Source of the DNA: Paludibacter sp.
GTDB lineage: Bacteria > Bacteroidota > Bacteroidia > Bacteroidales > Paludibacteraceae
DNA length: 7,957 bases
Assembly: GCA_018054805.1 (NCBI GenBank)
Contig: JAGPIU010000038.1
Location: forward strand, 1-7,957
Reading direction: 5' to 3'
Position 1 is the first letter of the stretch, and every line of letters starts with the position of its first letter. Below the pieces are notes generated by a model. That model ran no database searches. It saw only the letters and a list, made by a program, of their open reading frames with translations, and had not been told where the DNA came from. Both the position numbers and the translations under genes were made by a program. This document shows positions 1-6,275 of the stretch, in pieces.

Positions 1-578
1 CTTATCCACGAAGGATTATTGGGCGACGAATACGTGATGGTGCAGATATTTCCTTCCTGAAGATACGATTCCAGTTTTGCACGAAGTTTTTCACCCCTGT
101 AGCTCAGTATGTCGAAAGATTTAAAGGGAAGTCCGCACAGATTCAGTTGCGATTTGTTCACCGGAAATCCGGGGTCGATAAACAGTGTGTAGGGTTTTTC
201 AGGGTTGGAACGTCCCATAGCCAGCAATGCGGCAAAACTGCCCTGCATGCCACCCACAGTAGGAATGCAGCAGGCAGGAGATACGTCGATATCCATGAAT
301 CGTTTTGCAAAGCGCGAAATCTCTGTTTTGGCAAAAGGTATTCCTTCGATGTTCGGATAAATGCGTGCCAAGCCCATTTTTAAAGCTTCGTGTTCGGCTT
401 TTACGCCAATTTTGCTTGGCTCCAGACCGGGAACACCCATCTCCATGTGGATAAATTCCTCACCACTTTCCTGCTCGATCTGTGCCACCAGTTTTCCTAC
501 TTCGCGTATCGAAAGGCGCGTAATGTCGCTCTCGCCAAACTGAGCAAATAAGCTGTCTACTATTTCTTTTGTAATCAT
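1..578 (-). CDS. PLP-dependent class I/II aminotransferase, N-terminal part (3' end outside window)
   Basis: The minus-strand frame opens with ATG at 578-576 and stays open for 192 codons to the window edge, so the C-terminal half is missing. The translation looks like a fold-type I aminotransferase. It has a substrate-side motif MGVPGLEP (residues about 47-54), YPNIEGIP (74-81), a cofactor-phosphate loop PTVGGMQGSFAAL (106-118), FIDPGFPV (133-140) and SPNNPSW (185-191), which corresponds to the NPxNPT/S region that contacts pyridoxal phosphate. The Schiff-base lysine would lie beyond the edge and cannot be checked. The start overlaps the upstream stop as ATGA (578-575), which implies translational coupling. 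The family usually exchanges amino groups between amino acids and 2-oxo acids in the cytoplasm. The aryl-CoA ligase upstream hints at an aromatic substrate, but that is inference. The family call is firm; the substrate is unknown. Confidence 0.88.
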   Translation of the reverse strand, partial: MITKEIVDSLFAQFGESDITRLSIREVGKLVAQIEQESGEEFIHMEMGVPGLEPSKIGVKAEHEALKMGLARIYPNIEGIPFAKTEISRFAKRFMDIDVSPACCIPTVGGMQGSFAALLAMGRSNPEKPYTLFIDPGFPVNKSQLNLCGLPFKSFDILSYRGEKLRAKLESYLQEGNICTITYSSPNNPSWI

Positions 579-1171
579 TGTCTGTTCTGTTGTAAAATCA
601 TTCTTTTCAGAGCCCCCAATTTGTACGATTTTATTTCCGAGGTAATCAGATTAGGCCCTGCATAATATCTCAGATATACATCGTTCGCCTCCAGTATCCT
701 TTCAATAATTTCATTGTCAAGAATACGGGTCATTTTGTAAGTTTTCAGATGTTGCTCGCTATACCCGGTCACGACATCAACTTTCGAGGAGTCGGCCTTC
801 ATAATACTTGAAGTATTTTCATTCAGTTTTGTGAAAACACCATTCTCCAACGTTGTGTTATTCATTTCAATAACCTTTTTGTCGATTACAATATACATTT
901 TGTCCGACAATTCGAAACTACCATAAGGCATAGTGATTACGTCGTACATTGTGTAAACCATTTCGCCATTACTATTTCGTTCTTTTACAATGCTTACAGT
1001 TTGCGAGTACTCCTGTTCGCGTATTTCATTCTTGCTGAATACTGCATCGTAACGTTGACGCTCAGTGTTTAAAACTTCGTCGTATTGACTTGAAATACTG
1101 GTGGATAAGCTGCAACGAACAAAGAGCAATGTGATGGCTCCGAAAAACAATATTTTCAAAATGCTTCTCAT
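575..1171 (-). CDS. Exported protein of unknown function (198 aa)
   Basis: I do not recognise this family. The protein starts with a short basic stretch and a hydrophobic run (residues about 4-19, ILKILFFGAITLLFV), so it is probably exported through Sec. A cysteine follows at residue 20, but Arg at -1 is a poor lipobox, so lipoprotein status is doubtful. The rest alternates short polar and aliphatic segments typical of beta-rich proteins and ends with a conserved-looking VYLRYYAGPNLI stretch (about 165-176). A LolA-like or other periplasmic beta-sheet fold is possible but unproven. The gene begins 73 bp after the aryl-CoA ligase stop, and its TGA overlaps the ATG of the aminotransferase by 4 bp (ATGA). 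It therefore appears to be co-transcribed with metabolic enzymes and translationally coupled to one, which is odd for an envelope protein. Confidence 0.75.
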   Translation of the reverse strand: MRSILKILFFGAITLLFVRCSLSTSISSQYDEVLNTERQRYDAVFSKNEIREQEYSQTVSIVKERNSNGEMVYTMYDVITMPYGSFELSDKMYIVIDKKVIEMNNTTLENGVFTKLNENTSSIMKADSSKVDVVTGYSEQHLKTYKMTRILDNEIIERILEANDVYLRYYAGPNLITSEIKSYKLGALKRMILQQNRQ

Positions 1172-1244
1172 AGTAATAAAAAATTTAAATGTGTAATTTA
1201 TTTGGTTAAATGTCTAGTGTCTGTTAGATTTGACAGGAACACAA

Positions 1245-2549
1245 TTACTGTTGTGCTTTCCTTTTGTCAATCACTCTCACTGCTTTTCCTTCGCTGCGTG
1301 CAATGGTTTTAGGCTCTACAAGCGTTACCTTTACACTAAGGCCAATGGCGCTATTGAGCGCATGTTCAATTTTGCGCGAAAGCATTTGTAATTCTCTGAT
1401 AGTGTCCACCATTTTTGCTTCGTCGAGTTCAACCTGAAGTTCCAGCGTGTCGAGATTATTCACTTTATCCACATAGAGCATGTAGTGAGCGCTCGTTTCG
1501 CAAAGTTCGAGCAATACATGTTCAATTTGCGATGGGAAAAGATTCACACCACGAATAATAAGCATATCATCGCTGCGGCCTGTGATTTTTTTCATGCGTA
1601 CTGTGGTTCGTCCACACTCACATTTTTCACGATTCAGTGTCGAAAGGTCGCGGGTATTGTAGCGCAAAAGCGGAATGCCTTCTTTGGTGAGCGTCGTAAA
1701 CACGAGTTCACCTTCCTGACCATCGGCTAATGGCAGTTTTGTTTCCGGATCCACAATTTCCGGATAAAAATGATCTTCGTGAATGTGCAGACCTGTATGA
1801 TGAATGCAATCGTTGGCTACGCCGGGGCCCATAATTTCACTAAGTCCGTAAATGTCGAAAGCATTAATTCCCCATTTTCGTTCCAGTTCCAGGCGCATAT
1901 TTTCAGTCCATGGTTCTGCGCCAAATACGCCTGCTTTGATTTTCAAGTCTTTCAGCGAGTATCCGTTTTCACTAAGTGCATCGGCCAAATGCAGCGCATA
2001 CGAGGGAGTACAGGCGAGCACAGTGGAACCGTAGTCCGACATTAACTGCAACTGACGTCGTGTATTTCCACCCGATACGGGAATAACCGTGCAACCCACA
2101 GTTTCGGCGCCGTAATGCACTCCAAGTCCGCCTGTGAAAAGTCCGTAACCGTAGGAAACCTGCATAATGTCATTTTGCGATATGCCGGCCATTGTAAGGC
2201 AGCGGGCAAGCACCTCGCGCCAGTTTTCGATGTCGTTTTTGGTATAACCTACTGTGGTGGCTTTGCCTGTGGTGCCGCTGGAAGCATGTACCCGCACAAT
2301 TTCGTGCATTGGCACAGCAAACAGTCCGAATGGATAATGGTCGCGAAGGTCGTTTTTATAGGTAAAAGGAAGTTTTACGATGTCGTCGATGGTCATAATA
2401 TCCCCGGGTTTTACGCCCATTTCGTCCATTCGCCGACGATAAAAGGCTACATTGTTGTAAACCCGCTCCACCAGATTACGGAGTCGTGCCGATTGCAGTT
2501 CGCGCATTTGTTCGCGATCCATACATTCAATTTCTTTGTTCCAGATCAT
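1245..2549 (-). CDS. paaK: Phenylacetate-CoA ligase family (aryl-CoA ligase)
   Basis: This is a 434-residue adenylate-forming enzyme, the normal length for the family. It would activate an aryl acid, typically phenylacetate, with ATP and CoA in the cytoplasm. Visible motifs are the nucleotide loop SSGTTGKATTVGYT (residues 90-103), YGLSEIMGPG (234-243), EGELVFTTL (279-287), LLRYNTRDL (294-302), a CxCGR element (310-314), GRSDD (324-328), RGVNLFPSQIE (333-343) and a C-terminal SEGKAVRV (419-426) whose lysine 422 fits the catalytic lysine of the superfamily. ATG at 2549 gives the expected N-terminus (WNKEIECMDREQM). The gene follows a double-ACT protein after 98 bp. That pairing recurs in anaerobic Bacteroidota and archaea, often with indolepyruvate ferredoxin oxidoreductase, which is absent here. 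The true substrate could be phenylacetate, indoleacetate or another arylacetate. The sequence does not decide. Confidence 0.93.
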   Translation of the reverse strand: MIWNKEIECMDREQMRELQSARLRNLVERVYNNVAFYRRRMDEMGVKPGDIMTIDDIVKLPFTYKNDLRDHYPFGLFAVPMHEIVRVHASSGTTGKATTVGYTKNDIENWREVLARCLTMAGISQNDIMQVSYGYGLFTGGLGVHYGAETVGCTVIPVSGGNTRRQLQLMSDYGSTVLACTPSYALHLADALSENGYSLKDLKIKAGVFGAEPWTENMRLELERKWGINAFDIYGLSEIMGPGVANDCIHHTGLHIHEDHFYPEIVDPETKLPLADGQEGELVFTTLTKEGIPLLRYNTRDLSTLNREKCECGRTTVRMKKITGRSDDMLIIRGVNLFPSQIEHVLLELCETSAHYMLYVDKVNNLDTLELQVELDEAKMVDTIRELQMLSRKIEHALNSAIGLSVKVTLVEPKTIARSEGKAVRVIDKRKAQQ

Positions 2550-2647
2550 GTCAAATGTTTAATTTGAAAATTGATACAGTTTTTTCAACCTTATTCAGGT
2601 GAAAAATATGAGTTTATAGATGTGGTTGTGTTTGTAAATCAGATTGT

Positions 2648-3067
2648 TTACAGCAAATCTTTTTCCCGGATGGGTATTAACTTGTTTTTTTCGATTACTT
2701 CGAGGGCTTTTTCTTTGTTGTCGGTACGGAAAACAAGCATCGATTTGCTTCCAAAACTGAAAGCGTACACATATTCGATACAAATGTCGGCTGAAGTAAA
2801 AAGGTCGAGTATATGCGACATCGAACCCGGAGCTGCGTCCATTTCGAGTCCCAGAATTTCGTGAACGCGCACTGTAAACTGTTCGTTTCGAAGTGCTTCG
2901 AGGGCTTTTTCCGGATTTGACACAATGGCACGCATAATGCCGTAGTCGCTGGTATCGGCAACTGTGAGTGCTACAATATTAATTTGGTTGCGGGCTAATA
3001 CATTGAGTACCTGATTGAGGTAGCCGGTTTTGTTTTCAAGGAAAACGGAGAGTTGGCGTATGGTCAT
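2648..3067 (-). CDS. Tandem ACT-domain protein, likely amino-acid sensor
   Basis: This 139-residue protein is made almost wholly of two ACT domains: residues about 2-68 (RQLSVFLENKTGYLNQVLNVL, with the conserved turn glycine at 15) and about 70-138 (ILGLEMDAAPGSMSHILDLF, glycine at 81). ACT domains bind small ligands, most often amino acids, at dimer interfaces. A stand-alone pair such as this has no catalytic domain and presumably controls a partner by protein contact. The partner implied by position is the aryl-CoA ligase 98 bp downstream. Aromatic amino acids are the obvious ligand guess but are not shown. ATG at 3067 is the natural start. A perfect TAnnTTTG core (3129-3136) lies about 60 bp upstream, so this gene probably heads the second transcription unit of the window. 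Confidence 0.92.
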   Translation of the reverse strand: MTIRQLSVFLENKTGYLNQVLNVLARNQINIVALTVADTSDYGIMRAIVSNPEKALEALRNEQFTVRVHEILGLEMDAAPGSMSHILDLFTSADICIEYVYAFSFGSKSMLVFRTDNKEKALEVIEKNKLIPIREKDLL

Positions 3068-3128
3068 AAATATCAGATTTTAGGATGTGATGAAATCACG
3101 AAACTGTCGGTTTATCAGTTCCGGAATG

Positions 3129-3136
3129 CAAATTTA
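3129..3136 (-). promoter_or_regulatory. Candidate Bacteroidota -7 promoter element before the ACT gene
   Basis: Read on the minus strand this is TAAATTTG, an exact match to the TAnnTTTG -7 element of the Bacteroidota primary sigma factor. It lies in the 124-bp spacer before the ACT gene, leaving a leader of roughly 55 nt. No clear TTTG or TTG is visible 17-23 bp upstream, so the -33 half is weak or missing. Confidence 0.45.
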
Positions 3137-3191
3137 GTAAAATTAATGGATTTACGTGTGTCTGAAATACAAATTATAAGGAATAATCTTC

Positions 3192-3716
3192 TCAGTATAA
3201 ATTTGCAATCGAAACATTGGAAGTGAGCTTTTTATCGGGCAGGTTACAATTTTCCCAAATGATTGCATTAATGCTGTTTCCTGGTCTGATTTCATTGTTG
3301 AAATTGCACAGACGTGCGGGCGTATAGCATGTGGCAGTAATAATATCGGCGACGTTTATGTCTGATAATGAGTTGAATGCTTTATGTAGATGCAAGCTAA
3401 ACTCAGTTGGGTTTTCGGTGTGGGCATCGAGTATCAGAATCCGGTTTTGTAAGTCAATTTTTTCAGGGATGATGTTTGTGATATCGATGTACAAAAACTG
3501 CTCAGGCATTTGTTGAAAGTCGTAAGCTCTGAGTTTTAGCGAAACAATCCCTGCGCTGATAATGCCGTCGCGAAAGATGGTTGCGGCTGTTTCGCTTTTC
3601 ATGTCATTCAGTGAAATAAGCTGCGAAACAAGCCCGTTTTCCGATATCTCAAGCACCGTATGTCGCAATAGCTGATCGGGAGCAGTCAGTATGAGTTGAC
3701 TTACAACTCTATTCAT
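3192..3716 (-). CDS. Small amidohydrolase-like protein lacking the catalytic barrel
   Basis: The 174 residues read like the two ends of an amidohydrolase/chlorohydrolase joined together. The N-terminus (MNRVVSQLILTAPDQLLRHTV, then LEISENGLVSQL, then FRDGIISAGIVSLKL, about 48-62) follows the usual opening strands up to the place where PGFVNxHxHL would stand. The C-terminus (IITATCYTPARLCNF, then EIRPGNSINAII, then KKLTSNVSIANLY, about 125-174) follows the usual closing helix and strands. The metal-binding HxH and the roughly 200 residues of barrel between them are absent, so catalysis is unlikely. What is left would correspond to the composite beta-sandwich domain. It overlaps the end of the upstream lipoprotein gene by 8 bp, which favours a maintained gene over random decay. 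A dihydroorotase-type origin is an alternative. The assignment rests on my reading of pattern similarity only. Confidence 0.6.
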   Translation of the reverse strand: MNRVVSQLILTAPDQLLRHTVLEISENGLVSQLISLNDMKSETAATIFRDGIISAGIVSLKLRAYDFQQMPEQFLYIDITNIIPEKIDLQNRILILDAHTENPTEFSLHLHKAFNSLSDINVADIITATCYTPARLCNFNNEIRPGNSINAIIWENCNLPDKKLTSNVSIANLY

Positions 3717-4695
3717 TGATTAGTTTTGGTTTCTCGGCACGTGGATTTATTTTCTGAATTTTAGCAGGTGTTGGTCTACGGGTTTCAACCGCAGGTTTTG
3801 CTTTTTCAATGGTTGGTTTAATGGAATCCGATGCTGGCTTTTTGTTATTCTTCAGCGCATTTATCGAATCTTTCTCAAACTGGATTTTTTCGATCAGCGT
3901 TTTTATACTGTCCTGTGCGAGTTGATCGTAGTGACGTGTAAAACTAATGCTATCGATTTTAGCAAAGTATTTTTTGGTTGTGGACGTGTCGTTCAATAAT
4001 TCACCCGTGATTTTCTCAACAGGAAGCTGACGTTTAGCGCGTAGCATTAGGGTGTATCGTCGTAAAACGCTGTCGGCCTTTACACTGGTCGTAATACTGT
4101 CGGTAATTCCTCCTGCATAATGAATGCGGAAAACAATACGTTTGTGCAGTAAACTGTCTTTGCCCGGCGATAATCTTTGAAGTAAACGCAAGGTATAACG
4201 GTCGTTCCAGCGTAATTGTGAATCGGTAATGCTGAAACTGATATTGTTTGGCGTGGAATCGGTTGTAAAAGTAAAACTGGCTTTTTGAGGCCACATTTCC
4301 CTTATCGAGTTACGAAGCGCAGCTGAGTCAACCGGATGATATACACCTTTTTCCACATCGGCTTCAAGTTTATTCAGCCGATCGAGCACTTCAATGTAGA
4401 TTTTCTCGTAAGTCTTTGGATGTGCAGTGTACCAAACCACCGAAGAGTCGAATTGTGCCTGCGTTATTCCGTGTTTTTTGAGCAGTGAATTATAATAATA
4501 CACATTTTCCCTGTCTTCGGCCTGTCCGAAACCATTGGCCATTAAAGTGCCGTCGAGTTTGTGTAGGTCGTAAATGAAATCGGTCATTTCGCTGCGCGAC
4601 AGTAATCCTTCGGGGCGTTTTTCGCAACCCGCAAACAATGTCAGCAATAAAATGCCTATCAAATACTTACGATATTTCTTAAGCTTCTGATTCAT
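3709..4695 (-). CDS. DUF4296 lipoprotein
   Basis: I take ATG at 4695-4693 as the start (328 aa). It gives a clean lipoprotein signal: basic residues KLKKYRK, a hydrophobic run YLIGILLLTL and lipobox LFAGC with Cys at 24. A start further upstream at 4734 would add 13 charged residues and lie deeper in lspA. Residues about 30-105 match the DUF4296 pattern (LSRSEMTDFIYDLHKLDG, YYNSLLKKHGITQAQFDSSV, WYTAHPKTYEKIYIEVLDRL), a family I know from Bacteroidota, usually near lspA and of unknown role. The middle is predicted beta-rich, and the last 50 or so residues are a Lys/Pro-rich, probably disordered tail. The start lies 17 nt inside the lspA end, so translation is likely coupled to the peptidase that would process this protein. 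Its stop overlaps the next gene by 8 bp. Confidence 0.88.
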   Translation of the reverse strand: MNQKLKKYRKYLIGILLLTLFAGCEKRPEGLLSRSEMTDFIYDLHKLDGTLMANGFGQAEDRENVYYYNSLLKKHGITQAQFDSSVVWYTAHPKTYEKIYIEVLDRLNKLEADVEKGVYHPVDSAALRNSIREMWPQKASFTFTTDSTPNNISFSITDSQLRWNDRYTLRLLQRLSPGKDSLLHKRIVFRIHYAGGITDSITTSVKADSVLRRYTLMLRAKRQLPVEKITGELLNDTSTTKKYFAKIDSISFTRHYDQLAQDSIKTLIEKIQFEKDSINALKNNKKPASDSIKPTIEKAKPAVETRRPTPAKIQKINPRAEKPKLINE

Positions 4696-5290
4696 TCTTC
4701 TGATTTTTCTCCTTTTTTGTTTCCAGACTGTCATTCAGATCTTTGCGGAAGAAAATGAGGATAATAACCACTGAAATGGTAATGGCCGAATCGGCAATAT
4801 TAAATACGGGGCTAAAGAACAGTACTTCACCTGCACTGTTTCGTATCAGTGGAAAGTAAAGCATATCCACTACTTTTCCATAAAATACAGGAGCATATCC
4901 GCCTGTTTCAGGCAAAAATGTGGCAGCCATTCCATAGCTGTCGCTGAAAAGCACGCCATAAAACACCGAGTCGAAAATATTTCCTGCGGCTCCGGCAAGC
5001 AGGAGCGATACTGCCAGAATAAATCCGGTTCGTGCATTTTTCTTAATCAATGTGTAAATGAAATATGAAATTCCACCTACAGCCACAATTCTGAAAATGG
5101 TCAGAAACAATTTCCCGAATATCTCCATTCCGAAAGCCATCCCGTTGTTTTCGATAAAATATATCTGAAACCAGCTGAATACATCGATATGTTCGCCGAG
5201 CGCAAAGTTGAGTTTTATGAATATTTTTGAAGCCTGGTCGATAATAAGAACCAGGAATATGAGTAAAAGGGATTTTTTTGTAACCGACAT
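4679..5290 (-). CDS. lspA: Lipoprotein signal peptidase (signal peptidase II)
   Basis: This inner-membrane aspartyl protease cleaves prolipoproteins just before the lipidated cysteine. Starting at ATG 5290 the protein has 203 residues. The frame also opens upstream at a TTG (5323), but that would prepend a polar 11-residue tail to the first membrane segment, so I reject it. Visible family motifs are DQASK (18-22), ENNGMAFG (47-54), GAAGNIFD (100-107), GKVVDM (138-143) and FNIADSAI (163-170). Asp142 and Asp167 fit the catalytic pair. Four hydrophobic segments are evident (about 6-20, 60-82, 88-105, 163-181). The extra loop of about 30 residues between GNIFD and VVDM (YGMAATFLPETGGYAP) is usual for Bacteroidota LspA. 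A promoter core at 5348-5355 precedes the gene, and the next gene overlaps its end. Confidence 0.96.
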   Translation of the reverse strand: MSVTKKSLLLIFLVLIIDQASKIFIKLNFALGEHIDVFSWFQIYFIENNGMAFGMEIFGKLFLTIFRIVAVGGISYFIYTLIKKNARTGFILAVSLLLAGAAGNIFDSVFYGVLFSDSYGMAATFLPETGGYAPVFYGKVVDMLYFPLIRNSAGEVLFFSPVFNIADSAITISVVIILIFFRKDLNDSLETKKEKNQKNESEA

Positions 5291-5347
5291 GTGTTGAGAG
5301 ATTTGTGTTTTGTGTGATTTCAACTACAACTGTTATATTTATTAATG

Positions 5348-5355
5348 CAAAGGTA
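5348..5355 (-). promoter_or_regulatory. Candidate Bacteroidota -7 promoter element before lspA
   Basis: On the minus strand this reads TACCTTTG, an exact TAnnTTTG match followed by CATTAAT. It is placed so that the leader before lspA would be about 50 nt. I see no good TTTG or TTG at the -33 position, so support comes from the -7 core and the location between a possible terminator and lspA. Confidence 0.5.
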
Positions 5356-5392
5356 AATAAAAGAGGCGCATATTTCGATATACATAAGCCCT

Positions 5393-5418
5393 AAAACAAT
5401 GTTTTTTAAAACATATTG
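5393..5418 (-). terminator. Weak A/T-rich hairpin followed by T run
   Basis: A near-perfect inverted repeat ATGTTTT-TT-AAAACAT (5399-5414) can be extended to CAAT..ATTG with a small bulge. On the minus strand it is followed by TTTT. It sits between the DksA-like gene and the lspA promoter, where a terminator would be expected. The stem is almost all A/T, so it would be weak. It could equally be an operator-like palindrome. Confidence 0.25.
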
Positions 5419-5502
5419 AGAAAAAGAATGTTTTTGCCTTTGCATTCAGACAAAGAAACCGACAACAGATATGCCTCCATTGCCGGTTCAATTATTCTGG
5501 AT

Positions 5503-5565
5503 AAATGTCTTTTATCTTTGTTCTTTTGTCTTTGCTCTGATATCTTTGTTCTTTTATCTTTTATC
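5503..5565. repeat. Degenerate 7-bp tandem repeat array
   Basis: Nine consecutive heptamers can be read in phase: aaatgtc, ttttatc, tttgttc, ttttgtc, tttgctc, tgatatc, tttgttc, ttttatc, ttttatc. The last eight (5510-5565) fit a loose TTTKnTC pattern, and all nine end in TC. A 14-bp exact copy (atctttgttctttt) recurs 28 bp apart, which is four units. The array overlaps the 3' end of the DksA-like gene: its last two codons and the TAA stop (5554-5556) lie within repeat units. Confidence 0.8.
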
Positions 5566-5931
5566 ACTTTTTGCTTCAATGCTCAGAGTGGCATGTGGCA
5601 CCGCGCGAAGACGTTCCTTAGGTATCAGCTTGCCTGTTTCGCGGCAAATACCATAGGTTTTATTTTCGATACGGATAAGTGCAGCCTGTAAGTGTTGTAT
5701 AAACTTCATCTGACGTTGAGCCAAACGACCCGATTCTTCTTTCGACAATGTGGCAGCCCCTTCTTCAAGTACTTTGAAAGTAGGAGAAGTATCCATTACA
5801 TCGTTTCCATCAAGATTGGTGATACCATTGCGCAACAATTCATAATCCTTTTGGGCTTTGCCCAGTTTCTCGTTGATGATTTCACGAAACTCCTCGAGTT
5901 CGGCATCAGTGTATCTTGTTTTTTCACTCAT
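5554..5931 (-). CDS. DksA/TraR-family RNA polymerase-binding regulator
   Basis: This 125-residue cytoplasmic protein belongs to the DksA/TraR family, which acts through the secondary channel of RNA polymerase to tune transcription initiation. Residues about 8-35 and 56-92 form the two arms of a coiled coil. Between them, DVMDTS (44-49) resembles the DxxDxA tip motif of DksA with Ala replaced by Ser. The C-terminal globular part reads ENKTYGICRETGKLIPKERLRAVPHAT. It keeps only one cysteine (Cys96) of the four-cysteine zinc site, as is common in Bacteroidota members, so zinc is probably not bound. ATG at 5931 is the only sensible start. The last codons and stop fall in the 7-bp repeat array, yet the length is normal, so the protein is not obviously truncated. 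A candidate promoter lies about 70-100 bp upstream. The position between ileS and lspA is conserved in Bacteroidota as I recall it. Confidence 0.92.
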   Translation of the reverse strand: MSEKTRYTDAELEEFREIINEKLGKAQKDYELLRNGITNLDGNDVMDTSPTFKVLEEGAATLSKEESGRLAQRQMKFIQHLQAALIRIENKTYGICRETGKLIPKERLRAVPHATLSIEAKSDKR

Positions 5932-6001
5932 AGCTTTAAATTATTTGCGTTTAAGGATTTTTCCCCTCAACAATGGTTTCTGCGTGCATTTATATTGCAT
6001 G

Positions 6002-6032
6002 CGAAAATAGCAAAATAGTTTTAGTTTTCAAA
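6002..6032 (-). promoter_or_regulatory. Candidate promoter for the DksA-like gene
   Basis: On the minus strand TTTG (6032-6029) is followed after 19 bp by TATTTTCG (6009-6002), one mismatch from TAnnTTTG. Both halves and the spacing fit the Bacteroidota -33/-7 pattern. The leader to ATG 5931 would be about 65 nt. In an A/T-rich spacer a chance match is possible. Confidence 0.4.
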
Positions 6033-6050
6033 CTTTTAATTGCATTATTT

Positions 6051-6089
6051 TTGATATCATTTTTACAATATTATTCGTATTGATATCAT
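6051..6089. repeat. Paired palindromic decamers TTGATATCAT
   Basis: TTGATATCAT occurs at 6051-6060 and again at 6080-6089, 29 bp apart. Each copy contains the perfect 8-bp palindrome TGATATCA. They lie just upstream of the -33 half of the candidate DksA-like promoter, so they could be binding sites for a dimeric regulator. No regulator is identified. Confidence 0.45.
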
Positions 6090-6275
6090 ATTGTCAATAA
6101 TGCTTATTGTTTTGAAATACAGCTTTCTAAATTTGAATTAAGACTGAATAACTGACCTTAAAACACTACTTTGTTACATTGCAGGAGGACTTTTAGTCGT
6201 TTTTACTGATTTTTATTCCGTAAAGTTTATATTTATTCTTAAAAATATTCCGTCATAAAGGCTGTATCATCCGAA

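Larger units (their letters stand above)
5932..6275. other. A/T-rich intergenic spacer between ileS and the DksA-like gene
   Basis: No open frame of credible coding character is present on either strand. The spacer holds a candidate promoter (6002-6032), two copies of TTGATATCAT (6051-6060 and 6080-6089) and a 6-bp inverted repeat TATTGA/TCAATA (6078-6083 and 6094-6099). I see no strong G/C hairpin with a T run after the ileS stop, so termination of ileS is unexplained. Confidence 0.6.

Noticed and set aside
575..1171. Unknown exported protein as a lipoprotein
   Set aside because: The cysteine at residue 20 is preceded by Arg and Val (FVRC), which does not fit the lipobox, so a plain signal peptide or membrane anchor is more likely.
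2115..2567. Plus-strand open frame of 150 codons opposite the aryl-CoA ligase
   Set aside because: It is antisense to a well-supported gene, its translation matches no family I know, and the other long plus-strand frames in the window have the same character.
4696..4734. Upstream start for the DUF4296 lipoprotein
   Set aside because: It would place 13 extra charged residues before the signal peptide and increase the overlap with lspA. ATG 4695 gives a standard lipoprotein signal.
5291..5323. TTG at 5323 as the lspA start
   Set aside because: It adds a polar 11-residue tail before the first membrane segment, while ATG 5290 gives the usual short LspA N-terminus. The region is better read as 5' leader after the promoter core at 5348-5355.
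5503..5565. Heptamer array as a CRISPR
   Set aside because: Units are contiguous 7-mers without spacers, and no cas gene is present.
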